Source of the DNA: Flavobacteriales bacterium
Lineage (GTDB): Bacteria; Bacteroidota; Bacteroidia; Flavobacteriales_E; Vicingaceae
Assembly (NCBI GenBank): GCA_020635825.1
Contig: JACJZA010000009.1
Coordinates: 124,001-188,000, forward strand
Reading direction: 5' to 3'
DNA length: 64,000 bases
The translations under genes were made by a program, and so were the position numbers. The notes beneath the pieces are model-generated. The model had not been told where the DNA came from and ran no database searches. It saw only the letters and a list, made by a program, of their open reading frames with translations. Position 1 is the first letter of the stretch. Each line of letters opens with the position of its first letter. Shown in pieces: positions 1 to 10,076 of the stretch.

Positions 1-2269
1 ATTGTTTAACTATTTTAACAACTTTACTTCCCTTCACATTAGATAATTTCAACAAATAAACTCCTTCAGTCAGATAATTGATATCAATCGCCGTTTTTGT
101 AGTGGTTAATCTTTGTTGATAAACACTTTTACCTAAAACATCTATGATTTCAATATGCGCATTCTCTAAATTATTAATTCCGAAATCGATATTTATTTGA
201 TTTGAAAATGGGTTAGGGTAAATTTTTACATCATTTAAAACCTTAAATTCAGGAACAGAAATGGGAGCTTCTCTACCTTGAAAGTAAGATATACCACCGG
301 CATAATTACCTATTATCATATCCAAATATCCATCATTATTTATATCAGCTATGGTTGGACAACTATTTTTTCCTTCATCCAAATTTAAGAAAGTGGTATC
401 GGCTCTGTTAAATGTCCCGGTAAGGTTTCCTTCAATATCATCAAACTTATATAAATAACCACTCAAGGAACCTGCTATCATTTTGTATTCTCCATTATCA
501 TCATAAATAAAAGGAACACTATTCCCTTGAAAATAACCATATTCACGTGTTGAAACATAACCTAATGAGTCTGTAATTTTGGTAAAACTGGGTGCAGAAA
601 TTGTTCCGGTATTTTCGTAATAAGAAAAGAACCCTGTATTTTTACCTATTACCAAATCTAATTTATTGTCTCTATTTAAATCAATAAGTTGTGGAGATGC
701 AAAACTTCCCACATCAATTCCTTGATATTTTACTTGATTTAACACAAAATTTGCAGGATTTCCTACTCCGGCTGTATTTGTAAAATAATGAAGATTCCCC
801 AGATAATCACCAATTATCATATCATCATCTCCATCATTATCCAAATCACCAAATGTGGGTTTAATTCCAAGTGTGGGACTACTAGAACTTAAATCAAGAT
901 TCATAGTAGATAATCCTGCCAAATCTTCGTTTACTAATTTAAAAACCGGAGTTGTACTTGTTCCAATATTTTGATAAACCATTAAAAAGGAAGAATAATT
1001 ATTGGTTAGTAAATTGTCATATCTACCATAGTTTCCAATTACCAAATCCATCAAACCATCATCATTATAATCAAAAAAAACCGGTAAAGCACCTTCTCCA
1101 ACTTCAATCATTTCATTTTGTAAGAATTGGTTAGAAACAAAATTAAAGTCTGGCTTATTTGTTGAACGATTATTTAAATACAGCCAAGAAGTTTTAAAAT
1201 TTTCACAACCTGAATTACAATTAGTTGAAGCCATTAAATCCTTCACTCCATCATTATTTACATCGAGGTAATATCCTGCCGGAAAAATATCGATATCTAC
1301 TTTTTGGGTAGTGAAATTATTTGCTGGAAATTCTACATCTTGTGCGACTACTGAGGATGCCGTTAAATCAACCGTATTATCCCCATTGTATAGTAGAGTT
1401 AAATTTTTAAAGGATACATCGCCCAATACTAAATCTTTGGTGTTATTGGAGTCAACATCAAGGGTCAATAAGGTCGATCCACTATGTTTTTTCTTTTCAT
1501 CTTTAACTGATTCTTCTACAATTCTTTCAGGATTAGCCACATTAAAATCGCAGGTATCATAAAAATTCACACTATTATCTGATAAATTTTCAGAGAAAAA
1601 GCCCCAACATTTATTGCTTAAGTAAAATTTTAAACTATCACAAGTTCCAAACAACTCAACCGAATAATTTTTATGATATTCTAAGTAAGTTCCTAAAATA
1701 CTGAATGTCAACACATCTAAATCCCCATCATTATCAATATCATCAAGAGCAGGAATATCTGTTGAACTTACATACAGATTAATAAAGTTGTCGGTAGCAT
1801 CATCTGGATTGTAATCAGATGTTAAAAGTGGTGTAATTAATTCAAAACTCAAACTGCTTTGGGATGTGTTCTTATACACTGCCATCCCACCCGTTGAATA
1901 CGTAAAAATATCTTGTTTACCATCACAGTTATAATCTCTAAACAGCACCCAACTTTTAAACTTTGGCAAACTATCAATATACTCGGGAGCATAAGTATAA
2001 TCAATAGTTTGATTGGTTCCACCATTAATGTAGGGAGAAATTCTATCTCCTGCCCTATCAAAAACAATTAAATCATTAATTCCATCCAAATTTAAATCCA
2101 CTTCAGAATATTGTACTGAATTCATTCCACCTGAAAAAGGATATAGATAAGATGAATTATTCATTCTTTTTACATCCAGATTTAAGCTACGTTCAAAATC
2201 ATCTTGAGCATATAATTGGAATAAGCCAAATACAATGGAAAAAAATAATACTAGAAAAGTTTTTTTCAT
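1..2269 (-). CDS. Secreted FG-GAP/VCBS-repeat protein with T9SS type A sorting domain (stop codon off the left edge)
   Basis: The minus-strand reading frame opens at the ATG at 2269 with a signal peptide (MKKTFLVLFFSIVFG, ending near YAQ) and stays open for 756 codons to the window edge. Only the stop codon is missing, because the last readable residues, VKIVKQ, are a typical end of a T9SS type A C-terminal domain. At least eight acidic calcium-type loops of the form D-x-N/D-x-D-G are visible, for example DLNLDGINDLIVFD, DYNCDGKQDIF, DIDNDGDLDVL, DYNDDGLMDLVIGNYG and DINNDGYLDMIIGNY. They mark a beta-propeller of FG-GAP/VCBS type. The C-terminal part (about residues 675-756; VKIYPNPFSNQINI and later GVYLLKL) is the sorting domain. 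The protein is inferred to be exported by Sec, then by T9SS to the surface. Its ligand is unknown. Confidence 0.9.
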   Translation of the reverse strand, partial: MKKTFLVLFFSIVFGLFQLYAQDDFERSLNLDVKRMNNSSYLYPFSGGMNSVQYSEVDLNLDGINDLIVFDRAGDRISPYINGGTNQTIDYTYAPEYIDSLPKFKSWVLFRDYNCDGKQDIFTYSTGGMAVYKNTSQSSLSFELITPLLTSDYNPDDATDNFINLYVSSTDIPALDDIDNDGDLDVLTFSILGTYLEYHKNYSVELFGTCDSLKFYLSNKCWGFFSENLSDNSVNFYDTCDFNVANPERIVEESVKDEKKKHSGSTLLTLDVDSNNTKDLVLGDVSFKNLTLLYNGDNTVDLTASSVVAQDVEFPANNFTTQKVDIDIFPAGYYLDVNNDGVKDLMASTNCNSGCENFKTSWLYLNNRSTNKPDFNFVSNQFLQNEMIEVGEGALPVFFDYNDDGLMDLVIGNYGRYDNLLTNNYSSFLMVYQNIGTSTTPVFKLVNEDLAGLSTMNLDLSSSSPTLGIKPTFGDLDNDGDDDMIIGDYLGNLHYFTNTAGVGNPANFVLNQVKYQGIDVGSFASPQLIDLNRDNKLDLVIGKNTGFFSYYENTGTISAPSFTKITDSLGYVSTREYGYFQGNSVPFIYDDNGEYKMIAGSLSGYLYKFDDIEGNLTGTFNRADTTFLNLDEGKNSCPTIADINNDGYLDMIIGNYAGGISYFQGREAPISVPEFKVLNDVKIYPNPFSNQINIDFGINNLENAHIEIIDVLGKSVYQQRLTTTKTAIDINYLTEGVYLLKLSNVKGSKVVKIVKQ

Positions 2270-2294
2270 TTAAATACTTTCATCTTTATCAATA

Positions 2295-2302
2295 CAAAAT
2301 TA
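2295..2302 (-). promoter_or_regulatory. Candidate -7 box (TAATTTTG) for the FG-GAP T9SS gene
   Basis: Read on the minus strand the octamer is TAATTTTG, a full match to the Bacteroidetes -7 consensus TAnnTTTG, about 26 bases before the ATG at 2269. No TTG -33 element lies at the usual 19-21 base spacing, so this is a partial match only. Confidence 0.35.
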
Positions 2303-2351
2303 TTGATTTTACAGCGGTTTTCCATCATAATAAAGTTATTCAAAAATTATA

Positions 2352-2382
2352 TTGTTAAATAGTTTTTGAAATTCTATATTTG
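2352..2382 (+). promoter_or_regulatory. Promoter of secDF
   Basis: TTG at 2352-2354, then 20 bases, then TATATTTG at 2375-2382. This matches the Bacteroidetes sigma-A promoter (TTG-N19/20-TAnnTTTG). Initiation would fall near 2389, leaving a leader of about 40 bases before the ATG at 2432. Confidence 0.7.
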
Positions 2383-2431
2383 CAGGCTTATAAATTTAGG
2401 AATATTAAATTAACATAGACAAGATAGAGAA

Positions 2432-5400
2432 ATGCAAAACAAAGGATTATTAACAACATTCACAGTATTATTTGCTTTAGCAGCATTATATGCTCTTTCA
2501 TTAACTTTTGTAGCTAATGGTGTGGAAAGTGATGCCAAAGAATATGCAAATGGAAATTCTGATTTAGAATTTGCTTATTTAGATTCAATGGCTTCAGAAG
2601 AAGTGTACCCTGTAATTGGATATACTTATGGAGAATTAAGAACAAAAGCTTTGAATTTAGGACTGGATTTAAAAGGAGGAATGAATGTAACTCTTGAAGT
2701 TCAAATTGATGAAGTAGTAAAAGCTCTTGCTTCTTTTAGTAAAGACAATGCTTTTAACCAAGCAATTATTGATGCTAAAAAAGCTCAAAAATCAACTAAC
2801 AGAGATTTTGTGTCATTGTTTGGTGAGGTTTATCAAGAGAAAAATCCAAATGGAAAATTATCTTCTATTTTCTATACTTTAGATAATAAAGATAAGTTAT
2901 CTCCAAATGCAACAAACGAAGAAGTGTTAGCTTTTGTTAAAGAAGAAGCTGATGATGCTATTGATCGTTCTTTTAATGTATTAAGAACCAGAATTAACTT
3001 ATTCGGTGCTGCTCAACCTAATATCCAAAAATTAACCGGTTCTGACCGTATCTTGGTTGAATTACCTGGTGTAAAAGATAAAGAAAGAGTTCGTCAGTTA
3101 TTACAAGGGACAGCTAAATTAGAGTTTTGGTTAACATACGAAAACCAAGAAGTTTACCCTATGTTAGCTAAAGCTGATGAAGTTTTAGGTGCTGCAAACA
3201 AAGCTAAAGAAAGTGTTCTTGATTCTACAAAAACTGAAGAAATAAATGAAACAATAACTGAAGATGTTGCTGATGTAGTTGATTCGAATAAGGTAGATTC
3301 AAATGCTACAGCCTCGTCATTATTAGATAAGATTGAAAGTGTTGATGCTGAATCTACTGATAGTAATGCTGTAGCTGCTCCTGAACAATCATTTGAAGAT
3401 TACGCTAAAGACCACCCATTATTTGCTGTGATGCGTCCAGCTATTTTTCAAAATGAGCAAGGACAATATTTCCCTGGACAAGGGCCAGTTATAGGTTATG
3501 TTGCTATTAAAGATACAGCTAAAGTAAACGGATATCTAGCAATGCCAGAGGTAAAAGCTTTGTTCCCTCCACATATTAAATTTTTATGGACCGCAAAACC
3601 TTACGATGATGAAGGTAAATTCTTACAATTATTAGCCATTAAAGGGAATAGAGACAACAAAGCACCATTAGAAGGTGATGTAATTGTAGATGCTTCTCAG
3701 CAGTTTGATCAATTTTCTGGATCTCCAAGAATTGACATGGCTATGAATGGTGAAGGAGCTAATAAATGGAAACACATTACTGCTGATAATATTAATAAAT
3801 CAGTAGCTATCGCTCTTGATAATTTAATTTATTCATACCCTACTGTAACTCAAGAAATTTCAGGTGGACAATCAAATATTACAGGAAACTTTGATATTGA
3901 AGAAGCTAAATTAATAGCTAACATTTTAAAAGCCGGTAAATTACCTGCTCCTGCAAGAATTATTGAAGAAAATGTAGTGGGTCCTACTTTAGGTCAAGAA
4001 TCTATTGACAAAGGTATGATGTCATTCTTAGTAGCCTTATTAGTGGTATTAGCTTACATGGTATTTTATTACTCGAAAGCAGGTGTTGCTTCAGTAATTG
4101 CTCTGTTAGCTAACATGTTCTTTATTTTTGGTGTATTAGCCTCAATGCCGCAATTGATTGCTTTAACATTACCTGGTATTGCAGGTATTATCTTAACTAT
4201 TGGTATGTCGGTTGATGCAAACGTTCTTATTTTCGAGCGTATTAGAGAAGAAATTGCTGCAGGTAAAGGAATGAGATTGGCTGTAGCAGATGGTTACAAA
4301 TTTGCTTATTCTTCCATCATTGATGCAAACGTAACTACATTGCTTACTGGTTTTGTGTTATGGTTTTTTGGTACAGGTCCGGTAGAAGGTTTTGCTAAGA
4401 CTTTAGTGATTGGTATTGCTACTTCATTATTTACAGCAATTTTTATTACTAGAATTATTTTTGAATTTAACTTAAATAAAAATAAAGTTCTTGCATTCTC
4501 AACCAAAATGACTGAAGGTGCATTAAAAAACATTAACATCAACTTTGTAACTAACCGTAAAAAATTCTACATCATTTCAGGATTAGTAATTGTTGCAGGT
4601 ATTGCTTCACTAGCTACTAAAGGATTGCAATATGGAATTGATTTTAGAGGTGGTAGAACTTATGTTGTAAGATTTGATGCGCCAGTTTCAACAGTTGATG
4701 CAGCTAAAAGTTTAGCTGGAGTTTTTGAAACTTCGCCTGAAGCAAAAACTTTTGGAGATGATAATCAAATCAAAATCACTACGACATATATGATTGATAG
4801 TGAAGATGAGCATGCTGATGACATCGTTGAAGGTAAATTGAATGAAGGATTAGCTTCATTAAATACGAAATACGAAATAATGAGCTCACAAAAAGTTGGA
4901 CCAACTATTGCTGATGATATTAAAACTTCATCATTCTGGTCAATTTTATTTTCATTATTCATCATTTTTGTATACATCGTATTCCGTTTCAAAAAATGGC
5001 AATTTGGTATTGGTGCTTTAGCAGCACTTTTCCATGATGTTTTAATTACATTATCAATTTTCTCAATTTTCTATGGTATTTTACCTTTCTCTTTAGAGAT
5101 TGACCAAGCATTTATTGCTGCTATCTTAACAGTTGTAGGTTACTCTATTAATGATACTGTGGTTGTATTTGATAGAATTAGAGAATATTTCGGTTCATTC
5201 AAAAAACGTAATGAAGAAGAACTTGTTAATGATGCATTAAACAGTACTTTAAGTAGAACAGTAAATACTTCATTAAGTACCATTTTTGTATTATTAATGA
5301 TATTTATTTTTGGTGGAGAAGTAATTAGAGGGTTCTCATTTGCTTTATTAATTGGAGTAATTGTAGGTACTTACTCATCATTATTTATTGCTTCGCCAAT

Positions 5401-5437
5401 AATGTATGATTTAACCAAAAAACAAGATAAAAAATAG
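2432..5437 (+). CDS. secDF: Protein translocase SecDF (fused SecD and SecF)
   Basis: SecDF uses the proton gradient to help preproteins leave the Sec channel on the periplasmic side. At 1001 residues this is the fused form usual in Bacteroidetes. The N-terminal membrane helix (about 7-28) is followed by the SecD motif LGLDLKGGMN (about 76-85) and the P1 head domain. The six-helix SecD membrane block starts near residue 525 and carries GMSVDANVLIFERIREE (about 591-607). The SecF half follows, with its first helix near 710, then FRGG (about 738) and YSINDTVVVFDRIRE (about 905). An Asp/Ser/Asn-rich, low-complexity stretch at about 250-320 interrupts the SecD periplasmic region. The gene stands alone, with its own promoter and a strong terminator. 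Confidence 0.97.
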   Translation: MQNKGLLTTFTVLFALAALYALSLTFVANGVESDAKEYANGNSDLEFAYLDSMASEEVYPVIGYTYGELRTKALNLGLDLKGGMNVTLEVQIDEVVKALASFSKDNAFNQAIIDAKKAQKSTNRDFVSLFGEVYQEKNPNGKLSSIFYTLDNKDKLSPNATNEEVLAFVKEEADDAIDRSFNVLRTRINLFGAAQPNIQKLTGSDRILVELPGVKDKERVRQLLQGTAKLEFWLTYENQEVYPMLAKADEVLGAANKAKESVLDSTKTEEINETITEDVADVVDSNKVDSNATASSLLDKIESVDAESTDSNAVAAPEQSFEDYAKDHPLFAVMRPAIFQNEQGQYFPGQGPVIGYVAIKDTAKVNGYLAMPEVKALFPPHIKFLWTAKPYDDEGKFLQLLAIKGNRDNKAPLEGDVIVDASQQFDQFSGSPRIDMAMNGEGANKWKHITADNINKSVAIALDNLIYSYPTVTQEISGGQSNITGNFDIEEAKLIANILKAGKLPAPARIIEENVVGPTLGQESIDKGMMSFLVALLVVLAYMVFYYSKAGVASVIALLANMFFIFGVLASMPQLIALTLPGIAGIILTIGMSVDANVLIFERIREEIAAGKGMRLAVADGYKFAYSSIIDANVTTLLTGFVLWFFGTGPVEGFAKTLVIGIATSLFTAIFITRIIFEFNLNKNKVLAFSTKMTEGALKNININFVTNRKKFYIISGLVIVAGIASLATKGLQYGIDFRGGRTYVVRFDAPVSTVDAAKSLAGVFETSPEAKTFGDDNQIKITTTYMIDSEDEHADDIVEGKLNEGLASLNTKYEIMSSQKVGPTIADDIKTSSFWSILFSLFIIFVYIVFRFKKWQFGIGALAALFHDVLITLSIFSIFYGILPFSLEIDQAFIAAILTVVGYSINDTVVVFDRIREYFGSFKKRNEEELVNDALNSTLSRTVNTSLSTIFVLLMIFIFGGEVIRGFSFALLIGVIVGTYSSLFIASPIMYDLTKKQDKK

Positions 5438-5455
5438 ATTTTAACCTATCTATTC

Positions 5456-5490
5456 AAAAAAACCCTTTCTAAATTAGAAAGGGTTTTTTT
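5456..5490 (+). terminator. Intrinsic terminator after secDF
   Basis: The stem CCCTTTCT / AGAAAGGG (5463-5470 and 5476-5483) encloses a 5-base loop. It is flanked by an A-run on the left and seven T residues (5484-5490) on the right. Confidence 0.9.
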
Positions 5491-5545
5491 ATGAAAAAAA
5501 ATTACTTTATCAATTGGATTATTATCTTTATTAAAAATTACCTTC

Positions 5546-6478
5546 ATGAAAATTCAACCAACAACATTAGCGCAAATTGCCAACTTATTAAAAAGTGAAT
5601 TTAGTGGCAATCCTGATTTACCTGTTACGGGCATTAATGAAATTCATGTAGTTATACCCGGAGATATTGTTTTTGTTGATCATCCAAAATACTATGATAA
5701 AGCTTTAAACTCTAAAGCTACAATTGTTTTAATCAATCAAAAAGTAGATTGTCCTGAAGGAAAAGGATTAATTTTTTCCGAAGATCCATTTAAAGATTTT
5801 AATTTTTTAATCAACTTTTTCAACCCCTTTGAATTTAATAAGGAGCTTGTCGCTTCCTCTGCTGAGATTGGAAAAAATTGTCAAATTCATACTTCAGTAA
5901 CAATTGGCAATAATGTAAAGATTGGTAATAATTGTATGTTGTTTCCTGGTGTAGTTATTCACGATAATTGCATTATTGAAGATAATGTTATAATACAATC
6001 CAATAGTGTAATTGGAGGAATGGCTTTTTATTATAAAAATAGAGGAACACATAGAGAAAGACTCAACTCCGGAGGTAGAGTAATTATTAAAGAGTATGTT
6101 GAAATTGGAGTTTGTTCTACCATCGATAAGGGAGTTACAGGAGATACCATTATTGGGAAACACACTAAAATTGATAACCATGTTCAAGTTGGACATGACA
6201 CCGTAATAGGTGAAATGTGTGTCATTGCTTCTCAAGTGGGTATAGCAGGCTGTTCTGTAATTGGCAATAATGTAACACTTTGGGGACAAGTAGGTATTCC
6301 TAGTGATATTACTATTGGTGACAATGTAGTAGTTATGGCTCAATCAGGTGTTACCAAATCCTTAGAAGCTAATAAATCTTATTTTGGTAGCCCTGCTGAA
6401 GAATCAAGAAAAAAAATGAAAGAACTTGCTTCTATCAGACAAATTCCCTCTATCTTAAATAAAATGAAAGGTGAGTAA
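5546..6478 (+). CDS. lpxD: UDP-3-O-acylglucosamine N-acyltransferase (LpxD family)
   Basis: LpxD adds the second hydroxyacyl chain, from acyl-ACP, to UDP-3-O-acylglucosamine during lipid A synthesis in the cytoplasm. The 310 residues have the LpxD layout. An N-terminal uridine-binding domain (about 1-100, with GINEIHVVIPGDIVFVDHPK) precedes a left-handed beta-helix of hexapeptide repeats (about 105-285, e.g. IGKNCQIHTSVTIGNNVKIG). The segment IDNHVQVGHDTVIG contains the conserved His region. A short C-terminal helix follows. The gene is not beside lpxA, lpxC or fabZ here, so it may be a second LpxD-like paralogue with a different acyl donor; that is inference. Its last 8 bases overlap the next gene, suggesting co-transcription. 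Confidence 0.85.
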   Translation: MKIQPTTLAQIANLLKSEFSGNPDLPVTGINEIHVVIPGDIVFVDHPKYYDKALNSKATIVLINQKVDCPEGKGLIFSEDPFKDFNFLINFFNPFEFNKELVASSAEIGKNCQIHTSVTIGNNVKIGNNCMLFPGVVIHDNCIIEDNVIIQSNSVIGGMAFYYKNRGTHRERLNSGGRVIIKEYVEIGVCSTIDKGVTGDTIIGKHTKIDNHVQVGHDTVIGEMCVIASQVGIAGCSVIGNNVTLWGQVGIPSDITIGDNVVVMAQSGVTKSLEANKSYFGSPAEESRKKMKELASIRQIPSILNKMKGE

Positions 6479-7694
6479 ACCAACCAAAAATATCAAGAAA
6501 CGGCTTCAATTAGGTAAATTAAAACTTAACAAACTACTTGAAGTAACCAATGGTATTAATAATAATTTATCGCAAACTGAACTATTTAAAATTTATGAGC
6601 ACGTTTTAGTTGATGACTTGAATATTGGCAAACTTATTCTTTTTGTTTTTGATGGTGAAAAATGGAAGCAAGAGCTTTGTCATGGTGATTACTGTAACTT
6701 GATTAGTGTTGAAAAAGATCTTATTGATATTAATGAGATTATTAGCACTAATAATCTTTCGAACGAGAATCTAAAAGAATATGACATAATCATTCCTGTT
6801 TATCATAAATCAAACCCATTGGCTTTTGTATTAATTGGTGATTTAACAATTGAAAAAATTGAAGTTAGCCCTATTATTAAACATTTAACCTTTATTCAAA
6901 CTTTTACCAATATTATTGTGGTGGCAATAGAGAATAAAAGATTATACAAAAGAACACTCAAACAAATTGCTATTGAAAGGGAAATGGAATTAGCTTCAGA
7001 AATGCAAGCTATGTTATTCCCAGATAAGCTACCTAATAACAAAGACATAGAGATTGTATCAAAATATATTCCTCATCATTTAGTAGGTGGAGATTATTAT
7101 GATGTTATTCAACTTAACAGAGATGAAATAGCTTTTTGCATCGCAGATGTTTCAGGAAAAGGTGTTTCTGCTGCTTTAATAATGTCCAATTTTCAAGCAA
7201 GTTTTCGTTCATTAGTAAAAAGAACTTCTTCATTAACAGAATTAGTAACTGAATTAAATTCAAACATTTTAGCCAGTGCCAAACGAGAAAAATTTATCAC
7301 TGCTTTTATTGGCAAATACAACTGTTTTACCCAAAATTTACAGTTTATCAATGCAGGTCACAATCCTCCTCTTTTATTAATTGGACATCAATTTAAAGAG
7401 TTGATTGATGGTTGTACTATTTTAGGAATGTTTGAAAGATTACCTTCTATCACCGAAAAAAATATTTACATACCAGAAGATAGTTCTTTAATCTGTTATA
7501 CAGATGGTGTAACTGAGCAAAACAATGCACTAGGTCAAGAATTTGGAATTAATCATTTAAAAAAAGCTATTCTTAAAAGTAAAGATTTAAAAATCAATAA
7601 AACTGTAGATTTTATTATTGAAGAATTAAATTCATTCAAAAAAGAAGCAGAATATGCTGATGATATTGCCTTACTCGGGCTTCGTTTTAAATAA
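6471..7694 (+). CDS. PP2C-type (SpoIIE/RsbU) serine phosphatase with N-terminal sensory domain
   Basis: The C-terminal half is a metal-dependent PP2C domain of the SpoIIE/RsbU type. Visible motifs are VGGDYYDV (Asp near 208), ADVSGKGVSAALIM (about 225-238), GHNPPLLL, YTDGVTEQ and the final DDIALLGLR. The first 160 residues look like a divergent GAF-type sensory domain, joined by a helical linker (EREMELASEMQAMLFP, about 168-183) that is typical of RsbU-like proteins. No membrane helix is seen, so it should be cytoplasmic. It starts at GTG inside the end of the lpxD-like gene (8-base overlap), and its last 24 bases overlap the convergent polymerase/ligase gene. The substrate is unknown. Such phosphatases usually act on anti-sigma-factor antagonists or SiaC-like phosphoproteins. 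Confidence 0.88.
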   Translation: MSKPTKNIKKRLQLGKLKLNKLLEVTNGINNNLSQTELFKIYEHVLVDDLNIGKLILFVFDGEKWKQELCHGDYCNLISVEKDLIDINEIISTNNLSNENLKEYDIIIPVYHKSNPLAFVLIGDLTIEKIEVSPIIKHLTFIQTFTNIIVVAIENKRLYKRTLKQIAIEREMELASEMQAMLFPDKLPNNKDIEIVSKYIPHHLVGGDYYDVIQLNRDEIAFCIADVSGKGVSAALIMSNFQASFRSLVKRTSSLTELVTELNSNILASAKREKFITAFIGKYNCFTQNLQFINAGHNPPLLLIGHQFKELIDGCTILGMFERLPSITEKNIYIPEDSSLICYTDGVTEQNNALGQEFGINHLKKAILKSKDLKINKTVDFIIEELNSFKKEAEYADDIALLGLRFK

Positions 7695-9110
7695 ATCTAC
7701 ATCTGAATGATATACATCTATTGCAACAATTAATGCTATAAACCCCCAAAAAGGAACTGAAGCCTTATCCGTATCCAAGTAATTATTTAAAAATCCGTGA
7801 ACCACGTAGGTAAACAATCCCAATAAAGTACATAATACAACTGTTTTTATTTGTCCTTTTGGTAATCGGTGATACAAATTAGAGCCTCGATAAAAAACAA
7901 CACTAACCATAATGATAACCAATAATGAACCTATTAAACCTTGTTCTGCCAATGGACCTATATATTCACTATGGGCATTACCATTATTACCTACATTAGT
8001 ACTAATAATGGTTTTATCTTTCGACATTTGAAACGGAGCATATTGAAAAACATAGGTACCAGGTCCCCATCCAAATACTGGACGCTCTAAAAACATTCTC
8101 CATGCAGAACCCCAGCGATTAATTCTTTCTAAATTAGAGGCATCGGTAGAAACATTAGATATTGATTTGACATGTTCAGCTAATTCAGCGGAAGAATCTT
8201 GTTTATTCCTCTCCATATTCATCATTAGCTTATTCCAATTAAGAGCTAATGTAGATATCCCAACCAAACCAACAATCAATAAATACTTGAACTTTACTTT
8301 ATACTTGTAAATAAAATATAAAACTAATGCCGCAATTAAACTCACCCATGCTGCACGTGTGTATGAAAATATGGTTCCTATAATCAATACTCCAAATAAA
8401 ACAAAAGCAACAATATTTACCCATTTTTTCTCATTTTTATGAAAAAAGACAAATATAATAGGAACATACATGGCTAAAATGGCACCATATGAAGTGTGAT
8501 CTTTATAAAAAGGCTCCATTACCCAATGAGCAGCTTTTTCGTTAAAACTATAATGTGCCAATCTAGTTACAGCATAAATTATAACACCTACTAGAGGAAT
8601 AATATAACACCAAAAAAATACTTTATAGTTTGAAAACTTTATAAACAACTGAGTTGCCAAAAAATAGAAACAGATTACAAACCACATTCTAGATAAAAAA
8701 AACTTTAAAGAGACAACTGGCATTGAGCTGGTAATAGATGTAAATAATATCCAACCTAATTGAAGGATGATAATAAATGTAACCGGATGCTTTAAAATTT
8801 TTGAATCAAATTTCTTTTCAGCAAGGAGTTTTAAAAAGAATAAAATCATTACCCCAAACATCAAGGGTTCGGTAGGCAAATACATTCCTATTCCACCAAA
8901 CTCCAACTCTTCTAAATTCATTGAAATAGGTGTGGTAAAAACAATGAAAAACATCAATTTTTCAACATCAAAAAGTGCTAAATAAACTAAGGCTAGAGCA
9001 AAAGGAATAATTGCTAAATAATAAAATTCGTTGGCAATTAAAAAACTGTTTAATGCAATGAACAAAAAACTAAGAATATATATTGAATATGGCTTTAATG
9101 CTTTAAGCAT
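7671..9110 (-). CDS. O-antigen polymerase/ligase family membrane protein (Wzy/WaaL-like)
   Basis: A 479-residue protein with about twelve hydrophobic helices. A large periplasmic loop (about 295-395) contains the Wzy_C-type signature region: RWGSAWRMFLERPVFGWGPG, then NAHSEYIGPLAEQGLIG. Family members polymerise undecaprenyl-linked repeat units or ligate the glycan to lipid A core or protein. Sequence alone does not decide between these roles. It is the last gene of a minus-strand operon (flippase, two chain-length proteins, this gene) and sits 8 bases after the preceding gene. Its 3' end runs 24 bases into the convergent phosphatase gene. Confidence 0.88.
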   Translation of the reverse strand: MLKALKPYSIYILSFLFIALNSFLIANEFYYLAIIPFALALVYLALFDVEKLMFFIVFTTPISMNLEELEFGGIGMYLPTEPLMFGVMILFFLKLLAEKKFDSKILKHPVTFIIILQLGWILFTSITSSMPVVSLKFFLSRMWFVICFYFLATQLFIKFSNYKVFFWCYIIPLVGVIIYAVTRLAHYSFNEKAAHWVMEPFYKDHTSYGAILAMYVPIIFVFFHKNEKKWVNIVAFVLFGVLIIGTIFSYTRAAWVSLIAALVLYFIYKYKVKFKYLLIVGLVGISTLALNWNKLMMNMERNKQDSSAELAEHVKSISNVSTDASNLERINRWGSAWRMFLERPVFGWGPGTYVFQYAPFQMSKDKTIISTNVGNNGNAHSEYIGPLAEQGLIGSLLVIIMVSVVFYRGSNLYHRLPKGQIKTVVLCTLLGLFTYVVHGFLNNYLDTDKASVPFWGFIALIVAIDVYHSDVDLFKTKPE

Positions 9111-9118
9111 TCTTAAGG

Positions 9119-10069
9119 TTACTTTACCTTTTGTTTAAATAATAGGACAACAAAAGCAAAAAATACAGCTCCAAAAGTTGATACCACAACGATTAACCAT
9201 CTAACCGGAGATACCTTTTTATATGAAATATAAGGTTGAGTAACTATATTAGTATAAGTCATTTCTCTATTTACATTACGGGATGCTTTTTTTAATTCGT
9301 TATCCCAATAGTTATAAGAATCAATTAATTGGTAAAATCTTTTTTCAGCCTGAATAAAATCACCACCTTTTTCTTCAATGTTCTTTTTTAATTTTAAAAT
9401 TTCCTGCATATTCACTGAAGTAGAGTTCGCTCCATCAAATGTTTTTAAATACCCTTTTGAAATATTTTCTGATTGAACACTATAATTAATAATCTCAAAT
9501 TCAGTTCTCATTTTTTTTAGTTCGGTTCCAATGGAATCTAACTCTTGTTTTACATTATTGAATTCTATTTCAACCGGTTTTAATTCTTCCAAAGATCTTT
9601 TTCTATGTTCCTCTCTAATCACCTTGTTTAAATTTCCAATCACACTGTTTACAATCTTAAATGCCATCTCTGGTTCAGTATCAGTTACAGTAATTTCTGC
9701 TGATTCATATTTTGTTTCCTGAATGCTTACATTTTCTCCATATTCTAACAATAACCAATAATGTCCTAAACTATCATTTTTGGTATCTATATCGTAATGT
9801 TCTGCTAAACCTAGCTCTTTAATTACATTTTCTTTAATGGTTCTAGATTCAAACCACTGCATCATCTGCTCAATAGGACTTTCCTCTGAATATTCCCCCA
9901 AGTTTGAAGGGTAAACCACTGCTTGTGATTGAAATTTTGGATCTATAAAAGTAGGTCCTGAAAAAACAACAGATACAACAGCTGCTATTAAACCTATAAT
10001 TGCTAATAATTTGAAATTTTTCAAAAAAATCTCTATCAAATTATTATTCATATTTTTTAAATCAAACAT
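9119..10069 (-). CDS. Wzz-type polysaccharide co-polymerase (second of two tandem copies)
   Basis: The 316-residue protein has the hairpin topology of chain-length determinants. There is an N-terminal membrane helix (about 18-40), a periplasmic domain with long coiled-coil helices (about 150-275), and a C-terminal helix (about 287-310) preceded by KKVSPVRWLIVVVS, the Pro-rich segment typical of Wzz/PCP proteins. No tyrosine-kinase domain is fused. These inner-membrane proteins control the length of surface glycans made by the Wzx/Wzy route. It lies 7 bases from the first copy and 8 bases from the polymerase gene, so the three are surely co-transcribed. An in-frame ATG six codons downstream is an alternative start. 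Confidence 0.85.
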   Translation of the reverse strand: MFDLKNMNNNLIEIFLKNFKLLAIIGLIAAVVSVVFSGPTFIDPKFQSQAVVYPSNLGEYSEESPIEQMMQWFESRTIKENVIKELGLAEHYDIDTKNDSLGHYWLLLEYGENVSIQETKYESAEITVTDTEPEMAFKIVNSVIGNLNKVIREEHRKRSLEELKPVEIEFNNVKQELDSIGTELKKMRTEFEIINYSVQSENISKGYLKTFDGANSTSVNMQEILKLKKNIEEKGGDFIQAEKRFYQLIDSYNYWDNELKKASRNVNREMTYTNIVTQPYISYKKVSPVRWLIVVVSTFGAVFFAFVVLLFKQKVK

Positions 10070-10076
10070 CTTAACT

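Noticed and set aside
5894..6343. A 149-codon open frame on the minus strand inside the lpxD-like gene
   Set aside because: It lies wholly within a strongly conserved beta-helix coding region. Its translation is rich in Asn, Tyr, Ser and Ile with no domain, as expected from antisense reading of hexapeptide repeats.
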